The notes under the pieces are model-generated. The model searched no databases. It was not told the origin of the DNA and saw nothing but the letters and a program-made list of their open reading frames with translations. 7,873 nucleotides of DNA from an uncultured Phycisphaerales bacterium (lineage in GTDB: Bacteria; Planctomycetota; Phycisphaerae; Phycisphaerales; UBA1924): contig CALFMQ010000387.1 in assembly GCA_937879825.1 (NCBI GenBank), forward strand, positions 1 through 7,873, in the 5' to 3' direction. A program made the translations under genes and the position numbers. Every line of letters begins with the position of its first letter. Positions within the stretch are counted from its first letter, which is position 1. Below, one piece after another: positions 1 through 7,873 of this stretch.

Positions 1-343
1 GCATGTCGATCTCGGCGGGCTCCGCATCACGGAGCTCAAAGCGGATCGCGTCCTCCAACTCGCCGAACGCCGCGTGCGCATTGGCCCGCATCACCGGCCG
101 CACCCAGTTGGGGTACTGATGCCCGTCGCCGTTCGTGCGATCAAACTCATCCAGCTTGTCCAGGATGCTCTTGCGGATGCGCCGCTTCGCCTCCGCATTC
201 CTGTCCGCCACCGCCGAATGGTACGCGTTGATGAGCGCCGTGATCTCGCGCTGCATCGGGCGCACAAACCGCTGCGACGCCGCGAACGTCAGCGACGCCT
301 TCGGGTCCTTCCCAGACTCCGGTGTGTTGTGCTGCTGGCTCAT
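1..343 (-). CDS. Unrecognised protein, N-terminal part (runs off the left edge)
   Basis: An open frame begins at the ATG at 343-341 and continues to the window edge without a stop, giving 114 residues; the C-terminus is missing. A Shine-Dalgarno-like GAGGAG (354-359, minus) lies 10 nt upstream, which supports this start. The protein begins MSQQHNTPESGKDPKASLTF, has no signal peptide and is charged. Residues about 45-70 are rich in Lys/Arg/Asp and predicted helical by eye. Residues about 80-106 (RANAHAAFGELEDAIRFEL) have the small-residue spacing of a tetratricopeptide helix pair, so a TPR-like fold is possible but only one weak copy is visible. It is divergent from the gene at 569. The codon pattern is typical of the window. 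I do not recognise the family; that it is coding is fairly secure, the function is unknown. Confidence 0.72.
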   Translation of the reverse strand, partial: MSQQHNTPESGKDPKASLTFAASQRFVRPMQREITALINAYHSAVADRNAEAKRRIRKSILDKLDEFDRTNGDGHQYPNWVRPVMRANAHAAFGELEDAIRFELRDAEPAEIDM

Positions 344-366
344 CGGTCGGCAACTCCTCGCGCGCG

Positions 367-405
367 CGATCCTCACTGACATCCTGACGCCCGAGGATCG
401 GGCGT
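367..405 (-). promoter_or_regulatory. Two overlapping, mutually exclusive inverted repeats upstream of the left gene
   Basis: On the minus strand, hairpin A pairs ACGCCCGA with TCGGGCGT (387-394 and 398-405, 8 bp, 3-nt spacer). Hairpin B pairs CGATCCTC with GAGGATCG (393-400 and 367-374, 8 bp, 18-nt loop). The two share bases 393-400, so only one can form at a time. Hairpin B ends 7 nt before the CGAGGAG ribosome-binding sequence of the left gene. TGACGC also occurs twice in direct orientation (385-390 and 405-410). The region could be an alternative-structure leader, if the transcript starts upstream of 405, or a DNA operator for the divergent promoters. The repeats are seen; both functions are inferred. 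Confidence 0.35.
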
Positions 406-526
406 GACGCACATTCTCCCAGATCGGCGCGACCACGCACGATCCATGCGATTTCATCGCCGGCCGCCCCCGATCGCGTCACGCCGCGCCGCGCACCCGC
501 ACGCTCTTGCCCGGAGACACACAGAG

Positions 527-566
527 GCCGCGGCAAGACTCCGCGGCGATCGACGAAAGGAGTCGA
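527..566 (+). promoter_or_regulatory. Two successive hairpins in the leader, the second presenting the ribosome-binding site
   Basis: Upstream of the ATG at 569, GCCGCGG (527-533) can pair with CCGCGGC (541-547) across a 7-nt loop. TCGAC (550-554) can pair with GTCGA (562-566) across the 7-nt loop GAAAGGA. The Shine-Dalgarno AAAGGAG (556-562) therefore sits almost entirely in the second loop, with the start codon directly after the stem. A 5-bp stem is weak and may just be chance in GC-rich DNA. If it forms, it would expose rather than hide the ribosome-binding site. Confidence 0.3.
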
Positions 567-568
567 CC

Positions 569-1285
569 ATGACACGCAACATCAACAACACGCACGCCCG
601 ATCCATGACGCTCGCCGCCCTGGCCATCGGCACCATCCTCGCGATCGCTCCCGGCGCACTCGCCGGGCAGAAGAACGCGCCGAACAAGCGCACCATGGCA
701 CGCCAGCAGGCCGCCCCGGTGCGCGTCGAGAAGACGCCCAGCCGCGACGCAGCGCCCGTGAAGTCCGCCCGGCCCGCAGCGCACGAGCGCGGCAACCAGA
801 ACGGACGCGAGCGCGGCCGCTGGGACGATGATCACCGCCGCGACGGACGCGATTGGAACAACGACCGCGAGTCATGGCGCCAGCGCGGCGGCTACCGGCG
901 CGACCGCGACCGCGATCAGCGCGACCGCGACTGCCCGCAACCCTCGGATTGGCGCCGCGGGCGCGACGTCGATGTCAACATCGACATCGACTTCCGGGGC
1001 GGCGGCGTCGAACACCGCGGCCACTCGTACCGCGGGAATGTGCTCGGCACATTCACCATCAACGACCACCGCGTCGATGTCCGCAAAGACCACGTCTTCG
1101 AAGCGCTCATCGAGGCCGCCCGGTGCGCCGGCTACGAGGTCTGCAAGGTCAAAGTCTGCGGCAAGACCTACATCCGCATCTACGGCTGCCCGGAGGTGTG
1201 CTTCGAAGGGTACGGATACTCCCTAGATGTCATCCGCTACCACAACAACGTGATCGACATCGCCGTCTTCCGCGACGACTGCTGA
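569..1285 (+). CDS. Exported Arg/Asp-rich protein with a cysteine-rich C-terminal domain
   Basis: This 238-residue protein starts at the ATG at 569, chosen because AAAGGAG lies 6 nt upstream and a signal peptide follows at once. An in-frame ATG at 404 would place 55 arginine-rich residues before the signal and has no good ribosome site. Residues 1-32 look like a Sec signal (MTLAALAIGTILAIAPGALA core), with likely cleavage after ALA at 32. Residues 33-130 form a charged, low-complexity linker with RDRDRDQRDRD at 111-121. Residues 133-142 alternate as DVDVNIDIDF, a probable beta strand. The C-terminal domain (about 145-238) carries six of the seven cysteines (186, 192, 197, 207, 211, 238; the other is 122), suggesting disulfides outside the cytoplasm. 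The gene ends just before a strong hairpin. I do not recognise the family; a periplasmic or surface role is inferred from the signal and cysteines. Confidence 0.85.
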   Translation: MTRNINNTHARSMTLAALAIGTILAIAPGALAGQKNAPNKRTMARQQAAPVRVEKTPSRDAAPVKSARPAAHERGNQNGRERGRWDDDHRRDGRDWNNDRESWRQRGGYRRDRDRDQRDRDCPQPSDWRRGRDVDVNIDIDFRGGGVEHRGHSYRGNVLGTFTINDHRVDVRKDHVFEALIEAARCAGYEVCKVKVCGKTYIRIYGCPEVCFEGYGYSLDVIRYHNNVIDIAVFRDDC

Positions 1286-1313
1286 CCGCGCCCCCCATCC
1301 ACTCTGAAAGCGA

Positions 1314-1344
1314 AACACCCCCGGCGCTCTCGGCCGGGGGTGTT
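1314..1344. terminator. Bidirectional hairpin terminator between convergent genes
   Basis: AACACCCCCGGC (1314-1325) and GCCGGGGGTGTT (1333-1344) form a perfect 12-bp stem around a 7-nt loop. It lies between the stop of the plus gene (1285) and the stop of the minus gene (1376). On the minus strand the stem is followed by TTCGCTTTC, a modest T-rich tail; on the plus strand the only T-rich tail is the TGTT inside the stem. The position strongly suggests that it ends both transcripts. The poor U tract leaves some doubt about intrinsic efficiency. Confidence 0.78.
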
Positions 1345-1375
1345 ATGTCAGACGAAACTCAGACAACGACGACGA

Positions 1376-3247
1376 CTACGGGCAACCGAAGTTCGCAAGC
1401 ACGACATTCAGATCGTCCACGTCGATGAATCCGTCGTTGTTCGCCACATCGCGCGGGTCGCCCGGCGGCACCGGCGTGCCGAACACCGAGAGAATCGCGT
1501 TGAGGTCATCAACATCGACCTGCCCGTCGGGAACGCCGCCCGGACCGGTGATGTCGCCCGGGCACGCGGGCGGCGGCACCGGCCGCGCAAACGCACGGAA
1601 GTCCTGCGTCAGCCGCAGCGCCGCAAACGACGGCAGAACACCCTGTTTCACGCCCGGCCCGAGCACCGCCTGCAAGTGCAGATCGAGGCCGTTGTTGCCG
1701 GGCGGAATCACGAACGAGGGCATCAACGACAACGGCTGACCGAGCGGATCACCCGGCATCAGACCCTCGAGTTTGAACTGCCACATGATGTCGAAGAATG
1801 AGTCCACCGTGAAGTCATTGTTGTGCACGCGCACCGTGCCCATGAGGAACGGATACACGTTCTCGAACCCGAACGGGGCGCCGCCGACAAGACTCATCGA
1901 AACGATCTCAACCTGCACATCGGGCTGGCTCGGGAGCCCCTGGAAGTTGATGCGGTAGTCGATATCGAAGAACGAGTCGACCGACCACCCGGTTCCGAAC
2001 GGCAACAACATCGTCTGGAGCCGGCCGTTGTAAGGCGTGATGGGCATCGGGCTCGTCTGCGATTGCACCGGTTCGGGCAGACCATTCACAAAGATCTGCT
2101 GGAATCCCGTCGGGTCCGGCAGGGCCAACCACGGTCCCGGCGGCGGCAGGAACGGCTCCGATCCGGGATCAACGAGCAGCGCTCCGGGCGGGCCGAACGG
2201 ATTAATCAGCGAACTCACGCCCGCATCGGCCCACAACAACTGCGGCGGCGTCGTGGAGTCGACCTGCACCGCGACACCCGCGCACGCGATGCCGCTTGTC
2301 CCGTCAGCGAAGGTGCCGTCCGCAACAACAAGACCCTCGCCGCACGAACCGTCGGCGCACATGCCCCACGGACGCGCGACCAGATCGAACTCGACAAACT
2401 CGCCCGGCAACAGCGTCACCGAGCGCGTGATCACCTGCGGCAACACATTGTGCGGGTCGGGCGGCAGCGGGATGCAACCACCCGGCGGCAGCGAGTCGCC
2501 CCACTGAATCGGATAGTTGTCGCCCGGGCCCGGATCCGACACGGCATACCGGTACGGCGAAGTGCCGCCCGGCATCTTCGCGACCGTCTCCATGTCGCCC
2601 GTCACCAGCCCCGTGAAGCTGTGCGTCGGATCGTTGTTCGTCAAACGGAACGAACTGCTCGACTGATCGCCCGGATGCACCGCCGCGATCGAAGGCCCGA
2701 GCAACTGCAGATCAAGCCGCGGCACGCCGGGAGTGATCTCCTCGACAATGCACACCTCCTGCTTGTTCACCTTCGAAAGCGTCGTCCCGTCGGCCAGAAG
2801 AATGTCCGCCGTGATCGTCAGCGAGCACACGCGCGGCGGGCCCGCCGGAATCGCGATCACCAGCGGCACATTCGTGAACCCGCCGTTGTTCAGCAGGAAC
2901 GGTCCAAACAACGCGGGCCCGAAGTCCGGGTCCGGCGTGCAATCCAGCGCAACCGTCATCGTCACGAAGTACGGCCCCGGCGGGCACAAACCGTTCCCGG
3001 CGGGCAACTCCACGATGTTCAAATAATGCAGCGTGTCAATCGTCATCACGCCGCCGGATGTCGTCACATTGAACTCACCCGATTTCGTAAACACATACGT
3101 CATCCCGCACGTCGGCGGCGGCGTCCCGCCGCACGCGAGCGTGCCCGTGTCCGCGATGAGCCCGGCGATGATCGCGGCGCCCGCGGCGCACATCGCCCGC
3201 GCATGACGCGACCAACCCCGAAGCGGTCGCTCTCCGAAGCGCTTCAT
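1376..3247 (-). CDS. Exported protein with a C-terminal GC-type dockerin-like module
   Basis: The protein has 623 residues from the ATG at 3247, chosen because GAGGAG lies 6 nt upstream; an in-frame ATG at 3265 lies upstream of that site. The N-terminus is twin-basic, then hydrophobic (residues 17-38), fitting a signal peptide cleaved near TLA-C39; Cys39 is a poor lipobox match because Thr is at -3. Residues 40-330 are Gly/Pro/Cys-rich and look beta-rich. FRLTNND (200-206) and TLLPGEFVEFDL (278-289) resemble bacterial Ig-like surface domains. Two copies of VDSFFDI (423-429, 481-487) begin related segments. Residues 562-622 form a dockerin-like module: Cys562, an Asp-rich loop PDGQVDVDDLN (573-583), a second loop NNDGFIDVDDLN (603-614), then Phe-Gly-Cys622-Pro. 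Such modules occur on many planctomycete exported proteins and may serve in surface anchoring or sorting. No catalytic domain is recognised. It is the last gene of the minus-strand run. Confidence 0.87.
   Translation of the reverse strand: MKRFGERPLRGWSRHARAMCAAGAAIIAGLIADTGTLACGGTPPPTCGMTYVFTKSGEFNVTTSGGVMTIDTLHYLNIVELPAGNGLCPPGPYFVTMTVALDCTPDPDFGPALFGPFLLNNGGFTNVPLVIAIPAGPPRVCSLTITADILLADGTTLSKVNKQEVCIVEEITPGVPRLDLQLLGPSIAAVHPGDQSSSSFRLTNNDPTHSFTGLVTGDMETVAKMPGGTSPYRYAVSDPGPGDNYPIQWGDSLPPGGCIPLPPDPHNVLPQVITRSVTLLPGEFVEFDLVARPWGMCADGSCGEGLVVADGTFADGTSGIACAGVAVQVDSTTPPQLLWADAGVSSLINPFGPPGALLVDPGSEPFLPPPGPWLALPDPTGFQQIFVNGLPEPVQSQTSPMPITPYNGRLQTMLLPFGTGWSVDSFFDIDYRINFQGLPSQPDVQVEIVSMSLVGGAPFGFENVYPFLMGTVRVHNNDFTVDSFFDIMWQFKLEGLMPGDPLGQPLSLMPSFVIPPGNNGLDLHLQAVLGPGVKQGVLPSFAALRLTQDFRAFARPVPPPACPGDITGPGGVPDGQVDVDDLNAILSVFGTPVPPGDPRDVANNDGFIDVDDLNVVLANFGCP
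1787..1981 (-). repeat. Intragenic VDSFFDI repeat
   Basis: Within the dockerin-type protein, two segments begin with the identical heptapeptide VDSFFDI, encoded at 1961-1981 and 1787-1807. The similarity then fades: YRINFQGLP follows the first and MWQFKLEGLMP the second. The starts are 58 residues (174 bp) apart. The coding DNA of the heptapeptide differs at a few positions, so this is an old duplication or a conserved domain motif, not a recent copy. Confidence 0.7.
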
Positions 3248-3281
3248 GGTGATCTCCTCGTACAAGTTGTCTCAGACCGTC

Positions 3282-3296
3282 GAGCGTCGGACGCTC
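3282..3296 (-). promoter_or_regulatory. Short palindrome in the dockerin-type gene leader
   Basis: GAGCGTC (3282-3288) and GACGCTC (3290-3296) are perfect inverted repeats around a single G, 35-49 bp upstream of the ATG at 3247. It could be a small operator or a short RNA hairpin (5 bp with a 5-nt loop). A 7+7 palindrome can arise by chance in GC-rich DNA. Confidence 0.3.
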
Positions 3297-3362
3297 CGGC
3301 GCCCGGTCCTTCACCAGTCCCTCTGGCAAAGCAACGGCCCTCTCCTCGATCTTGGAGGCCGA

Positions 3363-3384
3363 GTCACCCGATAGCGTCACCCGA
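3363..3384 (-). promoter_or_regulatory. Direct repeat TCGGGTGAC x2 upstream of the dockerin-type gene
   Basis: On the minus strand the 9-mer TCGGGTGAC occurs twice (3376-3384 and 3363-3371), separated by four bases, so the period is 13 bp. It lies about 115-137 bp upstream of the gene's start and outside any coding region. Close direct repeats of this size are typical of activator or response-regulator sites; that role is inferred from position only. Confidence 0.35.
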
Positions 3385-3471
3385 AAACCGCCGCCTGTCA
3401 CGCAAAAAACGCTTCAACCGATCACCGCGCGATGCCCGCCGTGCCATGTTTCCCGATGCAATCGGCAATAA

Positions 3472-4697
3472 TCAGCGAGCCCGCCGCGCGATCAATCGCG
3501 CCGCCTCATCGACATCCTTGTCCCCCCGGCCCGACAGGTTGACGACCAGCCGCGACCCACGCCCCATCGACGCCGCAAGCCGCAACCCGTGCGCGATCGC
3601 GTGCGCGCTCTCCAGCGCCGGGATGATCCCCTCGCGATGCGCCAGCGTCGAGAACGCCTCCAGCGCCTCATCATCATTGATCGATGTGTACTCGACGCGC
3701 CCGCAATCTTTCCAATACGAGTGCTCCGGCCCCACGCCCGGGTAATCCAGCCCCGCGCTGCACGAATGCACCGGCGCGGTCTGACCCCACTCGTCCTGCA
3801 GCACATAACTCATCGATCCGTGCAACACGCCCGGCGAACCGAACGACAGCGGCGCCGCGTGCTGACCCAACCCGTTGCCCGAACCCCCCGCCTCCACACC
3901 AACTAGCCGCACGCGCTCATCTTCAACAAACGGATAGAACATCCCCGCAGCGTTCGACCCGCCGCCCACGCACGCCACAATCGCATCCGGCAGCGCACCG
4001 AACGCCGCCAGACTCTGCTCCCGCGTCTCACGACCGATCACCGACTGAAAGTCACGCACGATCATCGGGAACGGGTGCGGCCCCACAACCGACCCCAGGA
4101 TGTAATGCGTCGACTCCACCGACGCCATCCAGTCGCGCATCGCCTCGTTCGTAGCATCCTTGAGCGTCCGCGACCCGCCCTCCACCGGTATCACCTTCGC
4201 GCCCATCAACTCCATCCGCACCACATTCAGCCGCTGACGCCGCACATCTTCCGCCCCCATGTATACCTCGCACGACAGCCCCAGGTGCGCCGCCGCCGTC
4301 GCCGTCGCCACGCCGTGCTGACCCGCGCCCGTCTCCGCGATCACGCGCTTCTTCCCCATCCGCCGCGTGAGCAGCCCCTGCCCGATCGTGTTGTTGATCT
4401 TGTGCGCGCCCGTGTGCGCCAGGTCCTCGCGCTTCAACCAGATCTCCGCGCCGTGCTTCTTGTCCCCCGCCCGCTCCCGCGCCAGATCGGTCAGCCGCTC
4501 CGCGAAGTACAACGGCGTCGCCCGCCCCACGAACGACGCCAGCAACCCGTCCAACTCCCGCTGAAACGCCGGGTCCTTCCGCGCCCGCGCATATTCCTCG
4601 GCCAGCTGATGCACCGCCGCCATCAGCGTCTCGGGCACGTACGCGCCGCCGAACGCGCCGAACCGCCCGCGTGCATCCGGCACACCCTTCACCGCGC

Positions 4698-4701
<4 letters not shown>
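3472..4701 (-). CDS. trpB: Tryptophan synthase beta chain
   Basis: TrpB condenses indole with L-serine to give L-tryptophan, using pyridoxal phosphate, in the cytoplasm; it normally works in a complex with TrpA. The protein has 409 residues, slightly longer than the usual ~400. Clear motifs: HTGAHKINN with the PLP lysine K101 (Salmonella K87), AETGAGQHG with the catalytic glutamate E123 (E109), the phosphate-binding loop GGGSN at 246-250, GLDYPGVGPEH with D319 (D305), and LSGRGDKD at 389-396. These identify the standard TrpB1 type rather than the TrpB2 paralogue. The start is GTG at 4701-4699; GTG codons at positions 4 and 7 are alternatives, but the first gives a 4-nt GTGA overlap with the alaS stop, implying translational coupling. 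trpA is not adjacent: a dockerin-type gene follows. All catalytic residues I can check are present. Confidence 0.97.
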
Positions 4702-7556
<2,855 letters not shown>

Positions 7557-7666
7557 GGCGGTCGGGTGTCCGATTCCGGGGGGGGGAGGGGAGAGTGAGT
7601 CGTTTGCGAGGGCAGAGTGTATCCGCCCCCACTCCCCGCCCCGCGCAACCCGCCCCGACAACCAGT
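7557..7666 (-). other. alaS leader region
   Basis: This 110-bp spacer separates the right-edge gene from alaS. It is extremely G-rich on the plus strand (C-rich in the alaS transcript). Neither an intrinsic terminator for the upstream gene nor a confident promoter is visible. There is no good Shine-Dalgarno within 15 nt of the alaS ATG; GGA about 12 nt upstream is the best candidate. The homopolymer within it is listed separately. Confidence 0.5.
7578..7595 (+). repeat. Homopurine tract with a nine-G run
   Basis: Nine consecutive G residues (7578-7586) are followed by AGGGGAGAG, an 18-nt pure purine tract, with another GGG at 7564-7566. It lies 22 nt upstream of the alaS start codon. Runs of this length are prone to slippage, and the plus strand could form a G-quadruplex. 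It is also the position in this window most likely to carry a sequencing or assembly length error. Confidence 0.6.
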
Positions 7667-7873
7667 TCAGTTCCAGAATGGCCGGGGCAACGCGGCTTGA
7701 TCATCACGCGCCGGGTCGTACCCCATCTCCGACGCCTCCTGCACCGACACCAGCCGCATCGCCTGCGCCTCCGCGTCGAACACCCACACATCGCCGTGAT
7801 TGTTCGGCACCACGAGCGTCCGGATCGCCAGCCCGTACTGGCGGACCATCTCACCGATGACCTCCTGCTTCGT
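7667..7873 (-). CDS. Small unrecognised protein, C-terminal part (runs off the right edge)
   Basis: The frame is open from the window edge to a TGA at 7667-7669, giving 69 residues; the N-terminus is outside. It begins TKQEVIGEMVRQYGL, which reads like the second residue onward of a short protein (M-TKQEVI), so the true start is probably just beyond the edge. An ATG at 7849 with AGGAGG 11 nt upstream is an alternative start giving 60 residues. The core TLVVPNNHGDVWVFDAE looks like two beta strands around an Asn-Asn-His-Gly turn. EASEMGYDPARDD follows and the end is PRPFWN. No signal peptide or membrane segment is visible. It lies 110 bp upstream of alaS on the same strand. I do not recognise the family; the coding call is supported by the regular codon pattern and sensible composition. 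Confidence 0.68.
   Translation of the reverse strand, partial: TKQEVIGEMVRQYGLAIRTLVVPNNHGDVWVFDAEAQAMRLVSVQEASEMGYDPARDDQAALPRPFWN

Larger units (their letters stand above)
344..568. other. Divergent intergenic region
   Basis: This 225-bp gap separates two genes transcribed away from each other, so it should hold both promoters. I see no convincing -35/-10 pair on either strand; a GC-rich planctomycete promoter need not match the E. coli consensus. What stands out is the inverted-repeat cluster at 367-405 and the hairpins at 527-566, listed separately. The plus frame stays open through 404-568, but the better start for the rightward gene is 569. Confidence 0.6.
3248..3471 (-). other. Leader and spacer between trpB and the dockerin-type gene
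   Basis: No credible gene lies in this 224-bp gap. After the trpB stop there is only a weak 5-bp hairpin (CCGAT/ATCGG, 3453-3465) without a U tract. A run of six T (minus strand, about 3406-3411) has no good stem before it, so no intrinsic terminator for trpB can be called. The gap also holds the direct repeat at 3363-3384 and the palindrome at 3282-3296, listed separately. Its length suggests a separate promoter for the dockerin-type gene, but no clear -35/-10 is seen. Confidence 0.5.

Noticed and set aside
404..568. In-frame N-terminal extension of the plus-strand exported protein
   Set aside because: It is arginine/histidine-rich, has no Shine-Dalgarno at 404, and would bury a good signal peptide. 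The ATG at 569 has AAAGGAG at 6 nt.
147..575. Minus-strand open frame of 142 codons over the left gene and divergent region
   Set aside because: It is in a different frame from the 1-343 gene, has a low-complexity Gly/Ala/Arg composition, and the 343 start has a Shine-Dalgarno and sensible protein composition.
897..932. Tandem CGCGAC-like hexamers
   Set aside because: These are codons for the Arg-Asp repeat of the exported protein. They are imperfect and not a separate DNA repeat or CRISPR.
968..985. GTCGATGT/ACATCGAC near-palindrome
   Set aside because: It lies inside the coding region and is explained by the alternating Asp, Val, Asn and Ile codons of the DVDVNID stretch.
3336..3360. Possible riboswitch-like hairpins in the dockerin-type gene leader
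   Set aside because: Only short competing stems (GGCC/GGCC, CCTC/GAGG) are found, and no consensus of a known riboswitch class could be matched.
3075..3401. Minus-strand open frame of 108 codons crossing the dockerin-type gene start
   Set aside because: It starts at a GTG without a ribosome site, overlaps the signal-peptide coding region out of frame, and its second half is clearly shadow sequence.
1823..3745. Long plus-strand open frame antisense to the dockerin-type gene and running into trpB
   Set aside because: It is arginine- and histidine-rich with no domain character, as expected from the reverse reading of GC-rich codons. The minus strand carries the recognisable proteins.
7600..7650. 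Possible TTGCGC...GATACA promoter for alaS
   Set aside because: Each hexamer matches only about half of the consensus, and the spacing is longer than the usual 17 bp; this is not distinguishable from chance.
7557..7661. In-frame 35-codon extension of AlaS starting at a TTG
   Set aside because: The residues are Gly/Pro-rich and unlike any AlaS N-terminus, and they cross the nine-G tract. MPSAEQVRKQF is a typical family start.

Overview
The window is GC-rich bacterial DNA, most likely from the planctomycete class Phycisphaerae. The main pointer is the secreted protein at 1376-3247 (minus). It ends in a cysteine-bracketed dockerin-like module finishing in Phe-Gly-Cys-Pro, which resembles the 'GC-type dockerin' C-termini common in that group. 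The alanyl-tRNA synthetase has several signatures closer to the eukaryotic/Bacteroidetes form than to E. coli, which does not conflict with this. The placement rests on recalled family features, not a search.

Layout from left to right: (i) 1-343, minus, the N-terminal part of an unrecognised protein that runs off the left edge. (ii) 344-568, a divergent intergenic region with two overlapping, mutually exclusive inverted repeats on the left gene's side and two small hairpins just before the right gene. (iii) 569-1285, plus, a small exported protein with an Arg/Asp-rich linker and a cysteine-rich C-terminal domain. (iv) 1314-1344, a perfect 12-bp hairpin between convergent genes, probably a shared terminator. 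(v) 1376-3247, minus, the exported dockerin-type protein. (vi) 3248-3471, a non-coding leader with a direct repeat and a palindrome. (vii) 3472-4701, minus, trpB. (viii) 4698-7556, minus, alaS, whose stop codon overlaps the trpB start as GTGA. (ix) 7557-7666, a spacer with a nine-G homopolymer. (x) 7667-7873, minus, the C-terminal part of a small unrecognised protein that runs off the right edge.

The minus-strand genes from 7873 to 1376 all point the same way. alaS and trpB form a tight, probably translationally coupled pair linking protein synthesis to the last step of tryptophan synthesis. trpA is not in the window. The dockerin-type gene is 224 bp downstream of trpB and probably has its own expression signals. 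The two exported proteins converge on the shared terminator.

I see no mobile element, CRISPR array, defence cassette, tRNA or rRNA. This is mostly an ordinary chromosomal region. The less explained parts are the two exported proteins, the alternative-hairpin leader at 367-405, the alaS-trpB coupling and the G tract in front of alaS.
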